Of a DNA stretch of 8,560 bases, positions 6,189-8,560 are shown piece after piece. The stretch spans positions 1 through 8,560 of the forward strand of contig CAMLEX010000171.1 in NCBI GenBank assembly GCA_946479055.1. Reading direction: 5' to 3'. The stretch's first letter is position 1, and each line of letters starts with the position of its first letter. Under the pieces are notes generated by a model. It ran no database searches and had not been told where the DNA came from. It saw only the letters and a list, made by a program, of their open reading frames with translations. Made by a program: the position numbers and the translations under genes. The DNA is from an uncultured Bacteroidota bacterium (lineage in GTDB: Bacteria > Bacteroidota > Bacteroidia > Chitinophagales > Chitinophagaceae).

Positions 6189-6558
6189 CTGATAAATCAC
6201 CCTGGAAAAGCCGGCTGCGGGTCGGGTAGTGTCAGCTTGTTTTTGATCGGGCAAACAGATAAACGCAAAAGAGCACAAATGCATTTTCTGTGTTTGTCAG
6301 TGGCCAAAAGTGCCTTTTCATGTTTAGCAATTTTCAAAGTGAGATACGACTTCGCAGGAGTACCGCATTGTTGAACGCTGGCTTGGCAAAACCAAGGAGT
6401 ACCGGGTAGTGTAAATGCACCTAAATCCAATTTTTTTTGCTTGTTTTTGCACAAAAAACTAACTTCATCTTATACTGAATCCTTTCGTTAATCGCATTTA
6501 TTTCTGAAAAGACCACCCATTCGTATCCTGCTCCTTGCGTTACTCTAATATAATAAGT
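6189..6558. repeat. Intergenic region with nested short direct repeats
   Basis: No gene is supported in these 370 bases between the divergent Crp/Fnr and DUF4242-AraC genes. CGGGTAGTGT occurs at 6223-6232 and 6403-6412. AGGAGTACCG occurs at 6356-6365 and 6395-6404. The second copies overlap, making one composite block at 6395-6412. A minus-strand 85-codon frame (6454-6197) across the repeats is cysteine- and lysine-rich without a recognisable domain and is probably chance. A weak -7-like TATTTCTG at 6499-6506 (one mismatch) could serve the plus-strand regulator. Confidence 0.4.
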
Positions 6559-7659
6559 ATGCCTATCTACATGGATGTACATATTGTTCCTGGTGTTAAA
6601 GCCAAGGATGTTGCTGAAGCTCATAAGAAGGATCTGCTTCACCAGGGAGAATATGGTTGTAAAGCCATGACTTATTGGGTAGACGAGAAGCGGGAAACTA
6701 TATTTTGCCTTGTCGAGGCTCCCGAAAAACATGCCGTGGAAGAAATGCACAGAAAGGCCCATGGGTTGATTCCGAACAAAATAATCGAAGTAAGCAGTGA
6801 AGTTGTAGAATCATTTTTAGGAAGGATCTATGACCCGGCAGAAGCGGAAACTACAGACGAGGGGTTAAAAATTTTCAACGACCCTTCTTTTCGCATTCTC
6901 GTGATAACAAGAACCACTGATCCTGTTTTGTTGCAGTATAAACTGGGCCTGGAAAAAGCAAATGAACTGTTGAACACACAAAATAATATTATAAGAAAAG
7001 AATTGGCGACACACGGTGGGCGGAATGTTGAAAACGCAGGAAACGGATTTATTGCTTCATTTTCTTCGGCAGGCAAAGCCATTTCATGTGCTTTGAACAT
7101 TCAAAAGAATCTGCCAGACTCTGACAAAAGTTTAATCGATTTCAAAATAGGGATTAATGCCGGCAACCCTGTTTCAAAAAGTGATAAGCTGTTTGGAGAC
7201 ACTATACAATTAGCAAGGCACCTGTGTATTATTGCCAAAAACAAACAGGTGGCATTGGCTTCGGTTGTTAAGGAGCTTGCTGCCAGTTACAATTTTGAAA
7301 AAGAGCAAAGTTTTTTTATAACGCTATCGCCCCAGGATGAAATTTTTTTGGAAGCCTTATTCAGTACATTGGAAAAAAATTGGCAGGATCCGGATTTTAC
7401 AGGTATTGAATTTTGTCAAAAAATGACAATGAGTAAATCACAGTTATATCGGAAAACAATTGCACTTTTAGGGTTATCGCCAAATATTCTTTTAAAAGAA
7501 TTCAGACTGGATAAAGCCCGGGAGCTTTTGAAGAAACATCGTTTTAATATTTCCCAGGCTACATTTGATTCAGGATTTACCAGTCCATCCTATTTTACCA
7601 AATGTTTTAAAATGAAGTTTGGCCTTCTGCCTGAAGCTTATCTTCATTTACTGCGATAA
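6559..7659 (+). CDS. DUF4242 / pseudo-nucleotide-cyclase / AraC fusion regulator
   Basis: A 366-residue three-part protein. Residues 1-80 are a DUF4242 domain (MPIYMDVHIVPG, AEAHKKDLLHQGEYGC, MTYWVDEKRETIFCLVEAP, MHRKAHGLIPNKIIEV), the family that includes the nickel-binding SCO4226. His8, His22, His64 and His68 are candidate ligands. Residues 111-245 align by eye with a class III adenylate/guanylate cyclase domain (FRILVITRTTDP; HGGRNVENAGNGFIASFSSAGKAI; FKIGINAGNPV; LFGDTIQLARHL). The first metal Asp is replaced in LVITRTT, and the second is Asn162 in AGNGF, so catalysis is not expected. Residues 262-364 are an AraC helix-turn-helix (CQKMTMSKSQLYRKTIALLG; ISQATFDSGFTSPSYFTKCF). A TTG at 6535 would add eight residues, but ATG 6559 gives the family's normal N-terminus and is preferred. 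It is a cytoplasmic regulator, probably of the DUF4242 gene 110 bp downstream (inferred). Confidence 0.85.
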   Translation: MPIYMDVHIVPGVKAKDVAEAHKKDLLHQGEYGCKAMTYWVDEKRETIFCLVEAPEKHAVEEMHRKAHGLIPNKIIEVSSEVVESFLGRIYDPAEAETTDEGLKIFNDPSFRILVITRTTDPVLLQYKLGLEKANELLNTQNNIIRKELATHGGRNVENAGNGFIASFSSAGKAISCALNIQKNLPDSDKSLIDFKIGINAGNPVSKSDKLFGDTIQLARHLCIIAKNKQVALASVVKELAASYNFEKEQSFFITLSPQDEIFLEALFSTLEKNWQDPDFTGIEFCQKMTMSKSQLYRKTIALLGLSPNILLKEFRLDKARELLKKHRFNISQATFDSGFTSPSYFTKCFKMKFGLLPEAYLHLLR

Positions 7660-7676
7660 TCCTTGCTGTTTTCCTG

Positions 7677-7700
7677 GTTCAATTTTTTCACTGGTTGAAC
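7677..7700. repeat. Inverted repeat between the regulator and the exported DUF4242 gene
   Basis: GTTCAA (7677-7682) and TTGAAC (7695-7700) are reverse complements around a 12-base loop that itself contains a T6 run. It begins 17 bp after the regulator's stop. It could be a weak terminator or an operator of the downstream gene. CTGGTT is also directly repeated (7674-7679 and 7691-7696). Confidence 0.35.
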
Positions 7701-7733
7701 GATTTGTTATAGTCGGAGGGAGGTTGCCTGATT

Positions 7734-7741
7734 TACCTTTA
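7734..7741 (+). promoter_or_regulatory. Weak -7-like box for the exported DUF4242 gene
   Basis: TACCTTTA matches TAnnTTTG except at the last base and lies 28 nt before the ATG at 7770. No -33 TTTG is in register, so a separate promoter here is only a suggestion. Confidence 0.25.
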
Positions 7742-7769
7742 TGTCATCTTAAAACCTAAAACCAGCGTT

Positions 7770-8168
7770 ATGAAAAAGATGACTAAACACTTCAATATAC
7801 TTATTGTAAGTATACTGTTTACAGGATTTATCGGCATGGCTCAAAAAACAGTTGTAACTGCTAAATCAAAAAATATGAAAGAGACTCAAACAGAAATGAA
7901 GACCTACGTAATTGAAAGAGAAATACCCAACGCCGGCAAACTAACAGCCGATGAATTGAAGGGGATTTCTCAAACTTCCTGTACCGTATTGAAAGAGATG
8001 GGCCCGGATATTCAATGGCTCCATAGCTATGTGACGGGTAATAAAATATTTTGTATTTACAAAGCGAAAAACAAAGAGTTGATACTGGAACATGCTAAAA
8101 AGGGAGGATTTCCCGCCAATAACATTTCTGAAGTTGCATCCGTTATCAGTCCGGAAACTGCGAATTAA
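7770..8168 (+). CDS. Exported DUF4242 domain protein
   Basis: A 132-residue protein with a clear Sec signal peptide: lysines at 2, 3 and 6, a hydrophobic core (FNILIVSILFTGFIG) and likely cleavage after GMA at residue 24. A short polar linker follows. Residues 44-123 form one DUF4242 ferredoxin-like domain: KTYVIEREIPNAGKLTADEL, ISQTSCTVLKEMGPDIQWLH, SYVTGNKIFCIYKAKNKELI and LEHAKKGGFPANNISEV. It belongs to the subgroup with conserved Cys71 and Cys95 and lacks the MDVH motif seen in the neighbouring regulator, so the two DUF4242 domains are diverged and may not bind the same ligand. The protein is expected in the periplasm or outside the cell; its biochemical role is unknown. It follows the DUF4242-AraC regulator by 110 bp on the same strand and ends just before a hairpin terminator. 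Confidence 0.87.
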   Translation: MKKMTKHFNILIVSILFTGFIGMAQKTVVTAKSKNMKETQTEMKTYVIEREIPNAGKLTADELKGISQTSCTVLKEMGPDIQWLHSYVTGNKIFCIYKAKNKELILEHAKKGGFPANNISEVASVISPETAN

Positions 8169-8201
8169 TTTAATTAATCAGTTTACTAAAACGCTTTTAC
8201 C

Positions 8202-8231
8202 GCAACGTCTCCCTCAGGGACGTTGCTTTAG
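8202..8231 (+). terminator. Intrinsic-type terminator after the DUF4242 gene
   Basis: GCAACG pairs with CGTTGC and TCCC with GGGA around a TCA loop, with a 2-base bulge on the left arm, giving a 10-bp GC-rich stem. It is followed by only a short T tract (TTTAGT). It begins 33 bp after the stop codon of the exported DUF4242 gene, the expected place for the end of that transcript. Confidence 0.7.
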
Positions 8232-8254
8232 TATAATCATGTAACGGCAGTACT

Positions 8255-8560
8255 CTATAATTCCTCGGCGGATAATCCTCGGTGATGGAAAAGGATTGGA
8301 TGTGGACCGACAGTGCAGTCCCCCGAATTACTAAATATACAGCAACTGGCCGTTTCAATCAACGGTCGACTGAACATAGAAAGCAGGACCGGAATAGCAA
8401 CAACGTTTACAGTGACAATCAAAAAAGAATAGATACTAAAGATTTCTATGATGCTCTGCATAGTTTTGTTCGCCTTCCGCTGTTCAATAACAAAACGCCG
8501 ATGCTGTATATCGTGATCCAATGAAGTAAGAACTACCTTGCAGAACCGATACCATTCATT
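8255..8560 (-). other. Uncertain partial ORF open to the right edge
   Basis: On the minus strand a frame is open from the window edge to a stop at 8255-8257, about 101 codons. It includes a hydrophilic stretch (DHDIQHRRFVIEQRKANKTM) followed by a ~27-residue hydrophobic segment (IIEIFSIYSFLIVTVNVVAI plus PVLLSMF). The order of a charged helix and then a membrane segment loosely recalls an FtsX/MacB-type permease end, but the tail after it (cysteine-rich, ending GLSAEEL) matches nothing I know. An 80-codon plus-strand frame overlaps it (8282-8524) and is equally unsupported. It may be a decayed or truncated gene, or chance. Confidence 0.2.

Noticed and set aside
6197..6454. 85-codon minus-strand frame
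   Set aside because: It overlaps the -7 region and the direct repeats, has an odd Cys/Lys-rich composition and no domain; treated as chance.
6535..6558. TTG start at 6535 for the DUF4242-AraC regulator
   Set aside because: The ATG at 6559 gives MPIYMDVH, the usual beginning of DUF4242 proteins; the extra eight residues add nothing.
8282..8524. 80-codon plus-strand frame after the terminator
   Set aside because: Polar, domain-less, with no promoter or start context; it competes with an equally weak minus frame.
1..8560. Insertion sequences, phage genes or CRISPR arrays
   Set aside because: No transposase or integrase motifs, no long terminal inverted repeats and no regularly spaced repeats were seen.

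Overview
The window looks like a chromosomal piece of a Bacteroidota genome, most likely Chitinophagaceae or a close relative. This is inferred from protein style (AraC regulators with an HTCS-like C-terminus, Tat-signal sugar isomerase, DUF4242 proteins) and from -7 boxes of the Bacteroidota form TAnnTTTG ahead of several genes with no strong Shine-Dalgarno sequence. No taxonomic search was possible. There are no rRNA genes, intact tRNAs, CRISPR arrays or transposase genes.

Layout, left to right. Bases 3-608 (+) are the C-terminal half of an MFS transporter cut by the window edge. Bases 609-1052 are non-coding or decayed, with a small signal-peptide-like ORF that seems frameshifted. Two minus-strand genes follow: a one-component AraC regulator whose N-terminus is a degenerate histidine-kinase ATPase fold (2371-1502), and a SnoaL/ester-cyclase-like protein (1436-1053). 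Next is a plus-strand Tat-exported sugar phosphate isomerase/epimerase (2728-3654) interrupted by one in-frame TAA. A minus-strand block then reads Crp/Fnr-type regulator (6163-5582), SAM methyltransferase (5497-4676) and Tat-signal Asp/Glu racemase-family protein (4649-3813). The last two are 26 bp apart and probably co-transcribed. An FNR/CRP-like palindrome lies where a class II activator would bind for the methyltransferase promoter.

The right part (6559-8168, +) is the most unusual. It holds a regulator built from an N-terminal DUF4242 domain, a class III nucleotide-cyclase-like domain that has lost both metal aspartates, and a C-terminal AraC helix-turn-helix. A separate exported DUF4242 protein follows it and ends at a clear hairpin terminator. 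A reasonable inference is a sensor-regulator and effector pair sharing a ligand-binding fold. The DUF4242 family includes a nickel-binding member (SCO4226), so a metal or small-molecule response is possible but not shown. The last ~330 bases hold no convincing complete gene.

A recurring theme is two AraC regulators that each carry a degraded signalling-enzyme domain, one kinase-like and one cyclase-like, as the probable sensor.
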